Positions 7,409-15,946 of a DNA stretch of 64,000 bases are shown piece by piece. The notes under the pieces were generated by a model. It did not search any database. It was not told the origin of the DNA and worked only from the letters and a program-made list of their open reading frames with translations. Source of the DNA: Phycisphaerales bacterium. GTDB lineage: Bacteria > Planctomycetota > Phycisphaerae > Phycisphaerales > UBA5793. Each line of letters opens with the position of its first letter. Position 1 is the stretch's first letter. The stretch is from assembly GCA_020852515.1 (NCBI GenBank), contig JADZAS010000013.1, positions 310,001-374,000 on the forward strand, read 5' to 3'. The position numbers and the translations under genes were made by a program.

Positions 7409-9619
7409 TTACAGGCGCGACATCACCACCACGCCACGCGGGCACTCGGCAGCGCACACGCCGCACCCCTTGCAGTAGTCGTAATCGAAGATGAACTCGT
7501 GCCCCACGCGCTTGAGCACGCCCTCGGGGCAATACGTCACGCAGCGATCGCACTCGTTGCACACGCCGCAACTCAGGCACCGCTCGGCCTCACTTGGATC
7601 AGCCGCCGTCGCGCGCACCTCGCCGAAGTCGAGCCGGCGCTCCTCCGCCGGGCGCGACATGCCGTGATGCGCCGGCTGCGATTCAAACAGGTGCAGCCTC
7701 AACCCGTTGGCGTGGATCACTTCCTGCGCCTCAGAAGTCAGCCCCGGCTGCTCCTGCCCGGTGAACACGTAGTGAATGGCCATCGCCGCGCGCCGCCCGC
7801 TGCCGATCGCCGCCGCGACCGTGCCGTCGTTGCCGGCAAGATCGCCGATGGCGTAGACGGGCGTCTCGAGCAGACCCATCACGTCTTCGCCGTCGTGCAC
7901 CACCGTGCCTTCGGGAAAGATCGACAGTTCAGGCGACTGGCCCAGCGCCAGCAGCACCCGGTCGCACTCGATCGCAAAGTCGGAACCGGTCACTTCCACC
8001 GGACGCCGCCGGCCTGATTCGTCCGGCTCGCCCAGCTTCATGCGGCGGCAGATGAGTCTGCGACGCGGGCCGCCGCGCGCCGGCTCAATTCGAACTGGCA
8101 GCGTGAGGTAGTCGCACTGGACCCCCTCTTCGATTGCTTCATCGATCTCTTCCTTGATCGCGGGCATCTCCTGCCGTGTGCGGCGATACACGATGCGGGC
8201 GCTTGCAGCACCGAGTCGCAGCGCCGAGCGCGCCGCATCGAACGCCGTGTTGCCGCCGCCCACGATCACCACCGCTTCATCATCGACGCGAATCTGGTTC
8301 CGCACAGCGCGATCGAGGAAGTCGATGCCCTGCATGACGGAGTCGCCGTTGCCGCCTGCGCCGAGATCGAGGCTGCGCAGTTCCTGCAGGCCCGTCGCCA
8401 CGAGCACCGCATCGAATTCCAGAGTGAGCCGGTACAGATCGCGCCGCTCGATGCGCGTGTTCAGCCGCGTCTCGATGCCGAGGCTCACAATGCGATCGAT
8501 CTCGCGATCGAGCACGTCGCGCGGCAGGCGGTACGGCGGAATGCCCGTGCGCAGCAGGCCGCCAAGGTCGTCACCCGCCTCGATGAGCGTCACGGCATAC
8601 CCGAGCAGCGCGAGGTGATACGCCGCGGTCAACCCCGCCGGCCCCGAGCCGATGACGCCGATGCGCCGCGGCAGGCGCGGCTGCGCCTCGAGCCGCACCT
8701 GCCCCTGATCGCCCGCATAGCGCTCCAGGTCGCGCACGTTCACGCCTTCATCCAGCGCGTGGCGATTGCACGACTCCATGCACGGCGCCGGGCACACGCG
8801 CCCGCACACCGAAGGAAACGGCGTCGTGCGCAGCAGCGTCTCCAGCGCCAGGTCCGTCTGCTTGCGCGCCAGCGCCTGCAGGAATCCCTGCACGTCGTTG
8901 CCCGCCGGGCACACGTGGTTGCACGGCGGCGTCCACTGCCGCCGGTGCGGCTGCTGCGTCGCCCACTGCCCGGTGCGGATCGCCGGCCGCTCCGCGCCTC
9001 CTCCGCCAACGATGCCTTGCACGCGCGCCGTCGGCGTCGCAGGATGCGTCGCCCGTGCGCCCTCACGATCGATGTCATCGACGAACACCACGCGCTGATG
9101 CGCCTGCTCGGCAGCGCTGAAGTTGCTCCCGCGGAACCCGAGATGCTCGAGCGCTTCGTGCACGCTGTCGAGTTCGAAATCAAGAATCCGCGCCACCGCG
9201 CCCGCCAGCGCCGTGTTGACGATCGGCACGCTGCGCGTTCCAAGTTCGTTCTCGCGCGCGATGGCGGTCGCATCCACCGTTGCTACGCGGTAGCCCGGAA
9301 AGCGCTCCGCGAACTCGTAGGGCAGGCGCGGGTCGTTGATGAGAATCCAGCCGTCGGGCTTGAGCCCGCTGGTGATCGCCGGCCCCACCAGCGTGGCGTC
9401 GAGCACGATGACGTGATCCGGCTCGTAGATGAGGTTGCGATTGGTGATCGGCTGCCGGTCGTAGCGGCAGAAGGCCTGCAGCGGCGCGCCCGAGCGCTCG
9501 GCTGCGTAGAGGCCAAACGCCTGCACCGAGTACCCGTGCAGGAATCGGCTGGTGGCGATGATCTTGGCCAGCGTAACGCCGCCCTGACCGCCGCGGCCAT
9601 GAATCCGGATCTCGATCAT
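7409..9619 (-). CDS. Fusion of oxidoreductase gamma subunit, GltD-like FAD/NAD(P) module and 2[4Fe-4S] ferredoxin
   Basis: A 736-residue three-part protein. Residues 1 to about 180 form a PorG gamma domain (IRIHGRGGQGGVTLAKI). After a linker, cysteines (CNHVCPAGNDVQGF, then VCGRVCPAPCMESCNR) mark the N-terminal Fe-S domain of glutamate-synthase small-chain proteins. Two Rossmann motifs follow: GVIGSGPAGLTAAYHLALLG for FAD and VVIVGGGNTAFDAARSALRLG for NAD(P). The C-terminus holds ferredoxin-type clusters (CLSCGVCNECDRCVTYCP and CKGCGVCAAECP), as in PorD. The layout suggests electrons from 2-oxoacid oxidation can pass through the ferredoxin domain to the flavin and NAD(P) in one complex. The start is ATG 9619, with GGGAGGTT seven bases upstream; an in-frame TTG or ATG further up is less likely. 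It is the first gene of the operon, before porA and porB. Confidence 0.9.
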   Translation of the reverse strand: MIEIRIHGRGGQGGVTLAKIIATSRFLHGYSVQAFGLYAAERSGAPLQAFCRYDRQPITNRNLIYEPDHVIVLDATLVGPAITSGLKPDGWILINDPRLPYEFAERFPGYRVATVDATAIARENELGTRSVPIVNTALAGAVARILDFELDSVHEALEHLGFRGSNFSAAEQAHQRVVFVDDIDREGARATHPATPTARVQGIVGGGGAERPAIRTGQWATQQPHRRQWTPPCNHVCPAGNDVQGFLQALARKQTDLALETLLRTTPFPSVCGRVCPAPCMESCNRHALDEGVNVRDLERYAGDQGQVRLEAQPRLPRRIGVIGSGPAGLTAAYHLALLGYAVTLIEAGDDLGGLLRTGIPPYRLPRDVLDREIDRIVSLGIETRLNTRIERRDLYRLTLEFDAVLVATGLQELRSLDLGAGGNGDSVMQGIDFLDRAVRNQIRVDDEAVVIVGGGNTAFDAARSALRLGAASARIVYRRTRQEMPAIKEEIDEAIEEGVQCDYLTLPVRIEPARGGPRRRLICRRMKLGEPDESGRRRPVEVTGSDFAIECDRVLLALGQSPELSIFPEGTVVHDGEDVMGLLETPVYAIGDLAGNDGTVAAAIGSGRRAAMAIHYVFTGQEQPGLTSEAQEVIHANGLRLHLFESQPAHHGMSRPAEERRLDFGEVRATAADPSEAERCLSCGVCNECDRCVTYCPEGVLKRVGHEFIFDYDYCKGCGVCAAECPRGVVVMSRL

Positions 9620-9639
9620 CGGCAACCTCCCGGGCTGCA

Positions 9640-9656
9640 TCATGTCAGCGACATGA
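9640..9656. promoter_or_regulatory. Perfect palindrome upstream of the por operon
   Basis: TCATGTC-AGC-GACATGA is a perfect 7-bp inverted repeat with a 3-base centre. It lies about 20 bases upstream of the gamma-fusion start codon and just above its ribosome binding site. The size and place suit a dimeric repressor operator or a small mRNA hairpin. No matching regulator is identified. Confidence 0.35.
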
Positions 9657-9829
9657 CCCCAGGATCACAGCGGCCGATGAGCCTTCCCCCGATAACGCGG
9701 CCCGCCGATCCGGGCGATCAGTCCCTGATCCGTGTGATTATCGAGGATTGGGCGCGCGAGGCATACGGGGCGAGATTCCCGAAAGCGCACCGCCATTCCA
9801 GGTGAGAGAGGACGCGGCAGCGCCCGCAA

Positions 9830-9903
9830 AGGCCGGAGCGGGATTCGAACCCGCGAATAACGGATTTGCAATCCGTCCCCTTGGACCGCTTGGGTATCCG
9901 GCC
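9830..9903 (-). tRNA. tRNA-Cys (GCA)
   Basis: The reverse complement folds as a cloverleaf. The acceptor stem is GGCCGGA / TCCGGCC, the anticodon stem ACGGA / TCCGT with loop TTGCAAA (anticodon GCA), and the T stem GCGGG / CCCGC with loop TTCGAAT. The discriminator base is U, as usual for bacterial tRNA-Cys. The 3' CCA is not encoded. It stands alone between the por operon and an unrelated plus-strand gene. Confidence 0.95.
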
Positions 9904-10036
9904 GGTCGAGACCAAGGGTAGACGACGAGCCCGGAAATGACAACGCTGGAGCTTGAGGCGCCGGACGTCCACTCGGATGCGAAGCGGACGTTCGCCGGGG
10001 CCGGCGCGCATTCGGGAATACCATGCATCAGCCCCC

Positions 10037-11038
10037 GTGCCCAAGGAGATCGTTCTGTTCCTCTTGCCGCAAGCATCGTTCTGGGCCATAGTGGCTGCGC
10101 TGATCGTGCTGTCGCTTGGAGCAGTGCTCCGAGCCGTTTGCACGCCAAAATTCGATCGTGGCGCGGCACGATGCGGCCAATGCCGCCATGAGATTATTGA
10201 TGTCACCTCCGGGATCTGTCCTGAATGTGGCGGCAGACTTGTGTCAGTTGGCCTGCACAGTCGGCGCAGCTACCTGCAATCCAGAGGATCGCTTCCCGGC
10301 TTAATCTTCGCATGGTCCGTTCTGTTCTTGACGGTTGGCCTGGTTGGTTTCGAAACTGCGGGCCCCGGGACTTCAGTTGCCGACTGGCTTGGCGTGCCGG
10401 AGATCACACGCAACTCGTGTCACGGCAGCCTCTACCCGTACGACGTCCGCGATCAATACACTGGGCGGCCAAATCGTGACAAGACGAACTATCTGGTCGA
10501 GATCTACAGCGACTACTTAGGTAGCCCCGATGGACCGTTGGCCGGAGTGTCCACTATCACTTTCCGATCGTATAACGCGGGCGAGATGCGGCTTGATCAC
10601 AGCACCGAAGAGATCGATCTGATCGACAGCACGGGGAATGTCATTGTCCGCCGTGAAAGGTTGATCACACCTGATCAGTTCGCCAACATCATCCGCGTCG
10701 CCGCCCCGGGCATCAGCGATGAACAACTGGCGACCGACTCTCGAGGATTTGTTCAATTTGTTTCAGAGCTTGTTGCCAAGGGACCAGATTGGAACTCCGA
10801 AGATCGGCAATCAGCCAATGACCGATGGGACCATGTTGCCCTCGACGGGGAGCCGGTCTTCAAGTTCTCTGGGGGTGGCTGGAGTCGAAGCGGCTTCGCT
10901 CCGATGTTCAGTCGTCGCTACGGCATCACCAAAGTCGGGTACATTTACGCTTCAGCCGGCCTGGTGTGGTTCGCAATCTATCTGCTCAGTCTCTTCGCCT
11001 TGGTGCGCCGACGTTCGAAGTTGCTTCATGTGGCTTGA
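10037..11038 (+). CDS. Zinc-ribbon membrane protein of unknown function
   Basis: About 334 residues. A first membrane helix (FWAIVAALIVLSLGAVL) is followed by a zinc-ribbon-like motif, CGQCRHEI then CPECGG, in the first 70 residues. A second helix (IFAWSVLFLTVGLVGF) leads into a roughly 200-residue soluble domain, and a last helix (YASAGLVWFAIYLLSLFALV) precedes a short basic tail. The soluble part is presumably outside the membrane. The frame is open from a TTG at 9953, but those codons give an Arg-rich, low-complexity peptide. GTG 10037 is chosen because the membrane segment starts right after it; no clear ribosome binding site supports either. I do not recognise the family. Confidence 0.65.
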   Translation: MPKEIVLFLLPQASFWAIVAALIVLSLGAVLRAVCTPKFDRGAARCGQCRHEIIDVTSGICPECGGRLVSVGLHSRRSYLQSRGSLPGLIFAWSVLFLTVGLVGFETAGPGTSVADWLGVPEITRNSCHGSLYPYDVRDQYTGRPNRDKTNYLVEIYSDYLGSPDGPLAGVSTITFRSYNAGEMRLDHSTEEIDLIDSTGNVIVRRERLITPDQFANIIRVAAPGISDEQLATDSRGFVQFVSELVAKGPDWNSEDRQSANDRWDHVALDGEPVFKFSGGGWSRSGFAPMFSRRYGITKVGYIYASAGLVWFAIYLLSLFALVRRRSKLLHVA

Positions 11039-12066
11039 AGAATCTGCTGCACCACAAACCCACACCGCACCTCGCCCTCAACCCGCCTCGTCGCCAACTC
11101 AATCGCCGCATCTGATTCGTCGATCGCGATCCAGTTCCGCCCCGAACGCTGCGCCGCCACCGCCGTCGTTCCGCTGCCGCAGCACGGGTCCATCACTGTG
11201 CCGCCCGGCGGGCACAGCGACTCGATGAGCACCTCCAGCAGCCGCAGCGGCTTTTGCGTCGGATAGCCGCAGCGCTGCGCATCCGTCGCCGCCAGCGCGG
11301 GAATGTCGAGGACCGATTCCAGCGGCTTGCCGCCCTTGAAGTCGTAGCGCTTGCCGTAACTCATCATGTACCGGCCGAGCTCATCCTCATGGCAGTACTT
11401 GCGGCGTTGGGCCTCGGTCACTTCGCCGCGCTGCTTCTTGAAGTAGTGCCTGCTCGTCCGGCCGTAAACGAGAATCGCATCGTGCTTGCGCAAAAAGTGG
11501 CGCGAAGCCGTGGCGTTGCCCAGGCCGTACTTCCAGATGAGTTCGTTGATGAACCGCTCCGCGCCGAAGTGCTCGTCGAGCAGGCAGCGAGCGTGGGCCG
11601 AAGCGCGGTGATCGACGTGCACCGCCATCGAGCCCGTCTCGCGCAGCGCCGGCCGGCACAGGGCCACGAGATCATCGAGGAAGTTGAGGTGCGCCGCTTC
11701 GTCCCACCGGTCGGCGTACGCCGTCTGCCGCTCGGCCCCGCCCCCATTGCGCCCAGCGCGGAGGTAGTGATCGCGATCGGTTCTGAACGGCGGATCGACG
11801 TAGATGAAATCCACCGACCCCGCCGGCACGCTCGCCAGCGCTGCGCGAAAGTCGCCGTGCACGAGCCGGTTGCCCCCCGCCGGGCCGATCGTCCGGACCA
11901 CTTCGAGGCGACCTTCTCGCGGCTGCGGCCGCCTTCTCCGGCCGGCCTCGTCAAACTTGCCGGGCCAGACGAGTTGCGCGCCGGCCGCCGCGGCGCCGGG
12001 CGCAGCGACCTCCACGGCTCGCAGAGCCGGTTTCGACGCATCCTGGGCCGTTCGCGGGCGCGGCAT
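11026..12066 (-). CDS. Site-specific DNA methyltransferase (beta class, N6-adenine or N4-cytosine)
   Basis: A 346-residue S-adenosylmethionine-dependent methyltransferase. The catalytic motif (DFIYVDPPFRTD) precedes the SAM-binding motif (VMDPCCGSGTTAVAAQ) near the C-terminus, the order of beta-class enzymes. GYPTQKPLRLLEVLIE between them is also typical. It modifies adenine N6 or cytosine N4; the target site cannot be read. No restriction endonuclease lies beside it, so it is an orphan here and could be regulatory or a relic of a restriction system. The start is ATG 12066; the longer frame runs back through tRNA-Ile and is rejected. The last codons overlap the end of the convergent gene by 13 bases. 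Confidence 0.87.
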   Translation of the reverse strand: MPRPRTAQDASKPALRAVEVAAPGAAAAGAQLVWPGKFDEAGRRRRPQPREGRLEVVRTIGPAGGNRLVHGDFRAALASVPAGSVDFIYVDPPFRTDRDHYLRAGRNGGGAERQTAYADRWDEAAHLNFLDDLVALCRPALRETGSMAVHVDHRASAHARCLLDEHFGAERFINELIWKYGLGNATASRHFLRKHDAILVYGRTSRHYFKKQRGEVTEAQRRKYCHEDELGRYMMSYGKRYDFKGGKPLESVLDIPALAATDAQRCGYPTQKPLRLLEVLIESLCPPGGTVMDPCCGSGTTAVAAQRSGRNWIAIDESDAAIELATRRVEGEVRCGFVVQQILQAT

Positions 12067-12153
12067 GGGCCAATCATAAGCGATCCAGCCGTCTTGACGG
12101 CACGGCGTGACGCGCCGATACTTGCCTTCCCGCCGCGGCCGCCCGCGACGAGC

Positions 12154-12227
12154 GGGCTTGTAGCTCAGTTGGTCAGAGCGCACCGCTGATAACGGTGAGG
12201 TCGGAGGTTCGAATCCTCCCAGGCCCA
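12154..12227 (+). tRNA. tRNA-Ile (GAT)
   Basis: Cloverleaf with acceptor stem GGGCTTG / CAGGCCC (one T-G pair), D arm AGCTCAGTTGGTCAGAGC, anticodon stem around CTGATAA (anticodon GAT) and T loop TTCGAAT. The discriminator is A and the 3' CCA is not encoded. It is not part of an rRNA operon here. Confidence 0.96.
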
Positions 12228-12275
12228 TTGAACGCCCGGCTGCCACCCCAGCCGGCCAACGTGCCCCAGCCGATC

Positions 12276-12310
12276 CGCCGCCGAGAGACTCCGGCGGCGT
12301 TGGCGTTTTT
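12276..12310 (+). terminator. Rho-independent terminator after tRNA-Ile
   Basis: The arms CGCCGCCG (12276-12283) and CGGCGGCG (12292-12299) flank an 8-base loop. A T-rich tail ends in TTTTT at 12306-12310. It lies about 50 bases past the tRNA 3' end on the same strand. Confidence 0.65.
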
Positions 12311-12677
12311 GAGGGTGGCCCGCCGCGCTGACCTGAAGGGCCCAGCGCCCGCCGATGTGCCTGAAGTGGCCGCTCGCACTCATGGCACGGCCACGCGGCA
12401 GCCCCGTCCAGATAGATCCGGCGTGAACGCGGAAGAGACGCGGTCGTTTTCCGGCTTTTTGCCGTGATTGCGGGTTTGTCCATGCCAATGCCGTGCAGTT
12501 GTGGTAGGCTGGAAGAGAACCCGGCGTCTGGCAGAAGCGGAAGCGCGGCGGATGCGACCCAAGGGGCGATCGATGAGGTGCGGAGACAGTTCCCCTGATT
12601 GTCCGTGATGCACCAAGCTTGGCGGTGCAGGCGAAAGCCTTCTCCGCCAGTTCCTCCAGAAGCATACGAGGTGACAC
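12311..12677. other. Spacer before the HAF-repeat genes
   Basis: No gene is visible in these 367 bases. The region must hold the promoter of the first HAF-repeat gene, but I cannot point to convincing -35/-10 elements. Short open frames here overlap the tRNA gene or have no recognisable content. Confidence 0.35.
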
Positions 12678-14045
12678 ATGTCGCGCACCAATCTCATCGC
12701 TCTTCCCGCGCTGACGGCGCTTCTCATTTCCGCAACCGTCATGGCGCAGGACTACCGCTATGCGGTCATTGAGTTGCCGCGGCTCACGGAGACGTATCAA
12801 TGGGCGGGAGCAGTGGACGTGAATTCCCACGGTGACACCGTCGGTTTCACGTCCACGGCGGACTTTCGCATCCATGCGGCACTCTGGCCGGCAGAAGGTG
12901 GAGTAGTTGATCTCGGAACGCTCGGAGGACAGTATAGCGGTGCGATTGGGATTAACGAAGCCCGCGAAATCTGCGGCTGGGCGGTTGCAGACCCGAATGG
13001 AAGCATTTTTGACACACGTGCATTCCTGTGGCGCCAGGGCCAGATGTCAGACCTCGGTACGCTCGGAGGGGAAGACAGCTATGCGTTCGCTCTTAATGAC
13101 AACGGACTGGTTGTCGGCGAGGCGGCTTATGAACTGACGAGTGGCAGGCGCAAGGCATTTGAATGGGTCGATGGCGAAATGGAGGAGCTTCCCGGAATCA
13201 ACCCCGAATTTGGTAGCCGGGTTGCCTTTGACATCAACGCCGACAACGAGGTTGTCGGGTACGGTTTGGACCTCCAAGGTCAGTGGATTGGGCTTCTATG
13301 GTCTAACGGTCAGGTTGTTGGATTACCAACACTCGGGGGAGATGGCGCAACTGAGGCATATGGCATTAACGAGAAGGGCGTGATCGTCGGACACTCGCAC
13401 GTATCCGAAGGCATCGGTCACGCTGTCAAGTGGGTCAATGGCCACATTGTCGATATTCATACATCCTCCATCGGCACAATCAGTATTGCACGCGGGATCA
13501 ACAATTCTGGACAGATCGTCGGAGATGCGTATGGCGGGTTGCGTGCGTTCATTCTGAATACCGGGGAACAGATGATGCTGCTCGATGATCTCGTTCCGCC
13601 TCGGCTCAGTCTGGACTGGACGATGCAGCGAGCAAGCCACATCAACGACGCTGGTCAAATTCCGGTAACTGCGGAGTATGACGGCGACACCTGGGCACTC
13701 CTCCTCACGCCTGTCAACCCGATGATGTCACTCCAGGACCCCGTTCCCGGTAGCGCTGGCACCGTGAACCGGCTGCGAGTAACTGGCGCCCCCCCTGGCG
13801 CGCGCGTCTACTTCTGCTACTCCCGCCACGGTGGTGGCACGCGCATCCCCGGCTGCGACCTGCAGCAGAACGCGCTGCAGCTCGACAACCCGACCGTCAT
13901 CGGCAGCACCATTGCGGACCAGGATGGCGTCGCATCGATCACGCGCCCCGTCCCCCTCATCGCCCGCGGCCAGACCATCCTCTTCCAGGCCGTCGTCCAG
14001 AACGAATGCGCCATCAGCCAGTTGGTGGTGCATGAGTTCCAGTAG
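12678..14045 (+). CDS. Secreted HAF-repeat protein
   Basis: 455 residues with a signal peptide of about 24 residues (cleavage near VMAQ). About six HAF-type repeats follow, carrying the phrase DLGTLGG, a GIN-x-x-G-x-IVG segment and AFLW. They form a presumed extracellular beta-rich domain over residues 30-340. The last 105 residues form a separate domain with PGARVYFCYS, IPGC and CAISQLVVHEFQ; related domains end three other secreted proteins in this window. ACGAGGTGA precedes ATG 12678. The next gene is a close relative in the same orientation, so this is a tandem duplication. Function unknown; HAF repeats are usually exported proteins without known activity. Confidence 0.85.
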   Translation: MSRTNLIALPALTALLISATVMAQDYRYAVIELPRLTETYQWAGAVDVNSHGDTVGFTSTADFRIHAALWPAEGGVVDLGTLGGQYSGAIGINEAREICGWAVADPNGSIFDTRAFLWRQGQMSDLGTLGGEDSYAFALNDNGLVVGEAAYELTSGRRKAFEWVDGEMEELPGINPEFGSRVAFDINADNEVVGYGLDLQGQWIGLLWSNGQVVGLPTLGGDGATEAYGINEKGVIVGHSHVSEGIGHAVKWVNGHIVDIHTSSIGTISIARGINNSGQIVGDAYGGLRAFILNTGEQMMLLDDLVPPRLSLDWTMQRASHINDAGQIPVTAEYDGDTWALLLTPVNPMMSLQDPVPGSAGTVNRLRVTGAPPGARVYFCYSRHGGGTRIPGCDLQQNALQLDNPTVIGSTIADQDGVASITRPVPLIARGQTILFQAVVQNECAISQLVVHEFQ

Positions 14046-14220
14046 GAGCGAGCCCGAGTGACACCGCAGACAAGCACATGCCAAACAATCGTACCAGTCC
14101 CGTTTTCCTGCCCGGCGCGTCCATGATCGGCTCGTTCGTGCCGCGCCCGAACGCGCCGACGACAGACTGTAACTGCGCGCCGCGGCCGTGATTTGCCGCT
14201 TGATCAGAAAGGACTTGCAC

Positions 14221-15618
14221 ATGATGCATCATGTGTCAATGAGACGACGTGCTCTGTTCATCTCCGGCATTCTCGGAGCATTCGCACACTGCGGCGTAGC
14301 GCGCGGCCAAGGGGCCGCGAGCTACGCGATTGTGGACGTGGGAGACTTCGGCGGCCGATCTGCCACGATTCCGCGCGCAATCAACAACAACGGCGTGATT
14401 GCTGGAACGACATGGGACGCCCAGAGCAATGAGATTCGCGTCTTCGTCTGGCGCAATGGAGTTGTGGAGTACCTGGAACCGCTCGTGCCCGGGCTCGATG
14501 CAAGAGCCAACGACATCAACGACCTCGATGAGATCGCTGGTTACAGCTACACTGCCTTGGGAGCTCGGCACGCTGTGAAGTGGCTGGCTGATGGAACGCC
14601 TGTAGACCTCGGCACGCTTGGGGGAGAGGACTCTGGCGCCTACGGGATCAGCGCGTCAGGTCAGGTGGTGGGCGGCGCTGACTTGCCAGTGGAAGGGAGT
14701 CATTCCTTTCTTTGGGAGAAGGGCCGGATGATCGACCTCGGCGATCTTGGTCGCCCTAGCGGCGGAGCGAACGCGATCAACGAAGTCGGCCAAATCGTCG
14801 GTGCATCAGGCATTCTTCCCTTCAGCTCCCGTGCTTTCCTCTGGGAGAACGGCGAGATGATCAACCTCGGCACGTTGCCTGATGGTTCCCAGAGCATTGC
14901 ATACGACATCAACGATGTGGGAGTCATAGCGGGCGAGGCGAGTAACTCAAGCAGTCTTCGGAATGCCGTCCTCTGGGAAAATCGCATCATCCGGAATATC
15001 AACAATCCATCTCTCGGCCGGTATACTGGCGCCTACGCCATCAACGCGTCAGGCCAGGTAGTCGGCTACATCGACGTGGACTTTACACTCGAGCAGTTAC
15101 AGAGTTTCTTCTACGAAGATCCCGGTCCGATGGTCGATCTTCGCTCGCTCCTTCCGGCGCATCACACTTGGAGGCAGTTGCTGGTATCGCTCGACATCAA
15201 CGACCACGGCGAGATCATCGCCTACGGCGACCGTGTTGGCGGGAGCGACTACCTCTATCACGCAGTCCTCATCACCCCCGTCCATCCGACGCTGACACTC
15301 CAAGGTCCCCAGCCCGGCACCGCCGGAACACTCAACGGCATCCGCGCCACCGGTTGCACGCCCGGCGCCCGCGTCCACTTCTTCTACAGCACCACCGGCG
15401 GCGGTACCCTCGTGCCCGGCTGCAACCACACCGATGGTGTCACCCTCCAACTCGAGAACCCCATCCGCGCCGGCACGGCCACCGCCAACGCAAACGGCAT
15501 CGCCACGCTGACGCGCTTCATCCCCGGCAACGCCTCAAACCTCGGCGAGGTGCTCATCCAAGCCGTCGATGCCGACAACTGCCAGATCAGCCAACTCGTG
15601 GCGCATCAGTTCGAGTAG
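14221..15618 (+). CDS. Secreted HAF-repeat protein, paralogue of the preceding gene
   Basis: 465 residues with a signal peptide (MRRRALFISGILGAFAHCG region, cleavage near ARGQ) and six or so HAF repeats (VDLGTLGGEDSGAYGIS, MIDLGDLGRPSGGANAIN). The C-terminal domain resembles that of its upstream neighbour: PGARVHFFYS, VPGC, LQLENP and CQISQLVAHQFE line up. The start is ATG 14221, where AAAGGA lies eight bases upstream; the frame can be extended to a GTG at 14188. Two ATG codons are adjacent here. The 175-base gap to the upstream copy may contain its own promoter. The two copies have diverged substantially in the repeat region. Confidence 0.85.
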   Translation: MMHHVSMRRRALFISGILGAFAHCGVARGQGAASYAIVDVGDFGGRSATIPRAINNNGVIAGTTWDAQSNEIRVFVWRNGVVEYLEPLVPGLDARANDINDLDEIAGYSYTALGARHAVKWLADGTPVDLGTLGGEDSGAYGISASGQVVGGADLPVEGSHSFLWEKGRMIDLGDLGRPSGGANAINEVGQIVGASGILPFSSRAFLWENGEMINLGTLPDGSQSIAYDINDVGVIAGEASNSSSLRNAVLWENRIIRNINNPSLGRYTGAYAINASGQVVGYIDVDFTLEQLQSFFYEDPGPMVDLRSLLPAHHTWRQLLVSLDINDHGEIIAYGDRVGGSDYLYHAVLITPVHPTLTLQGPQPGTAGTLNGIRATGCTPGARVHFFYSTTGGGTLVPGCNHTDGVTLQLENPIRAGTATANANGIATLTRFIPGNASNLGEVLIQAVDADNCQISQLVAHQFE

Positions 15619-15630
15619 GAGCGAGGCCAG

Positions 15631-15720
15631 GGATTAGGCACTTGGCATTAGGCATTAGGGAAAGGCAGCGAGGCGCCGAGGCGCCGAGGAGAGGCATCAG
15701 GCACTTGGCATCAGGCAGCG
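15631..15720. repeat. Two short arrays of a 7-bp repeat (GGCAYTA type)
   Basis: 15631-15660 reads as GGATTA, GGCACTT, GGCATTA, GGCATTA, GGG. 15693-15720 reads as GGCATCA, GGCACTT, GGCATCA, GGCAGCG. The same heptamer in reverse complement (TARTGCC) forms arrays at 58902, 59039 and 59791. Between the two arrays lies a GAGGCGCC doublet. Confidence 0.75.
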
Positions 15721-15946
15721 AAGGCGAGAGCCGGAATCCACTTGATCGGACACGAAACCGGCTTTGGGGCTGCAACGCGTGCGAACCCGTTTTGACGCCT
15801 CGCTCGATGCCTGCCTTCGCGGGCATGACGCCGAGAACGTGATCGCCGAGGCACCGGGCAATTGAACCCGGACCGCGACTGCGGCTCGCGGCTACCGTTG
15901 TCGCGTCCTGCTGCGACGTGTGACCGTTCTGTTTCGAGCGCACCTG
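15721..15946. other. Spacer with a dispersed hairpin
   Basis: At 15807-15826 ATGCCTGC and GCGGGCAT form an 8-bp stem (one G-T pair) with a CTTC loop. Its translation, MPAFAGM, is the familiar signature of a repeat scattered through many bacterial genomes. It may terminate transcription from the HAF pair. No gene is seen. Confidence 0.4.

Noticed and set aside
12067-12483. Long N-terminal extension of the DNA methyltransferase
   Set aside because: The open frame runs back across the tRNA-Ile gene and its terminator, so the extra codons are chance.
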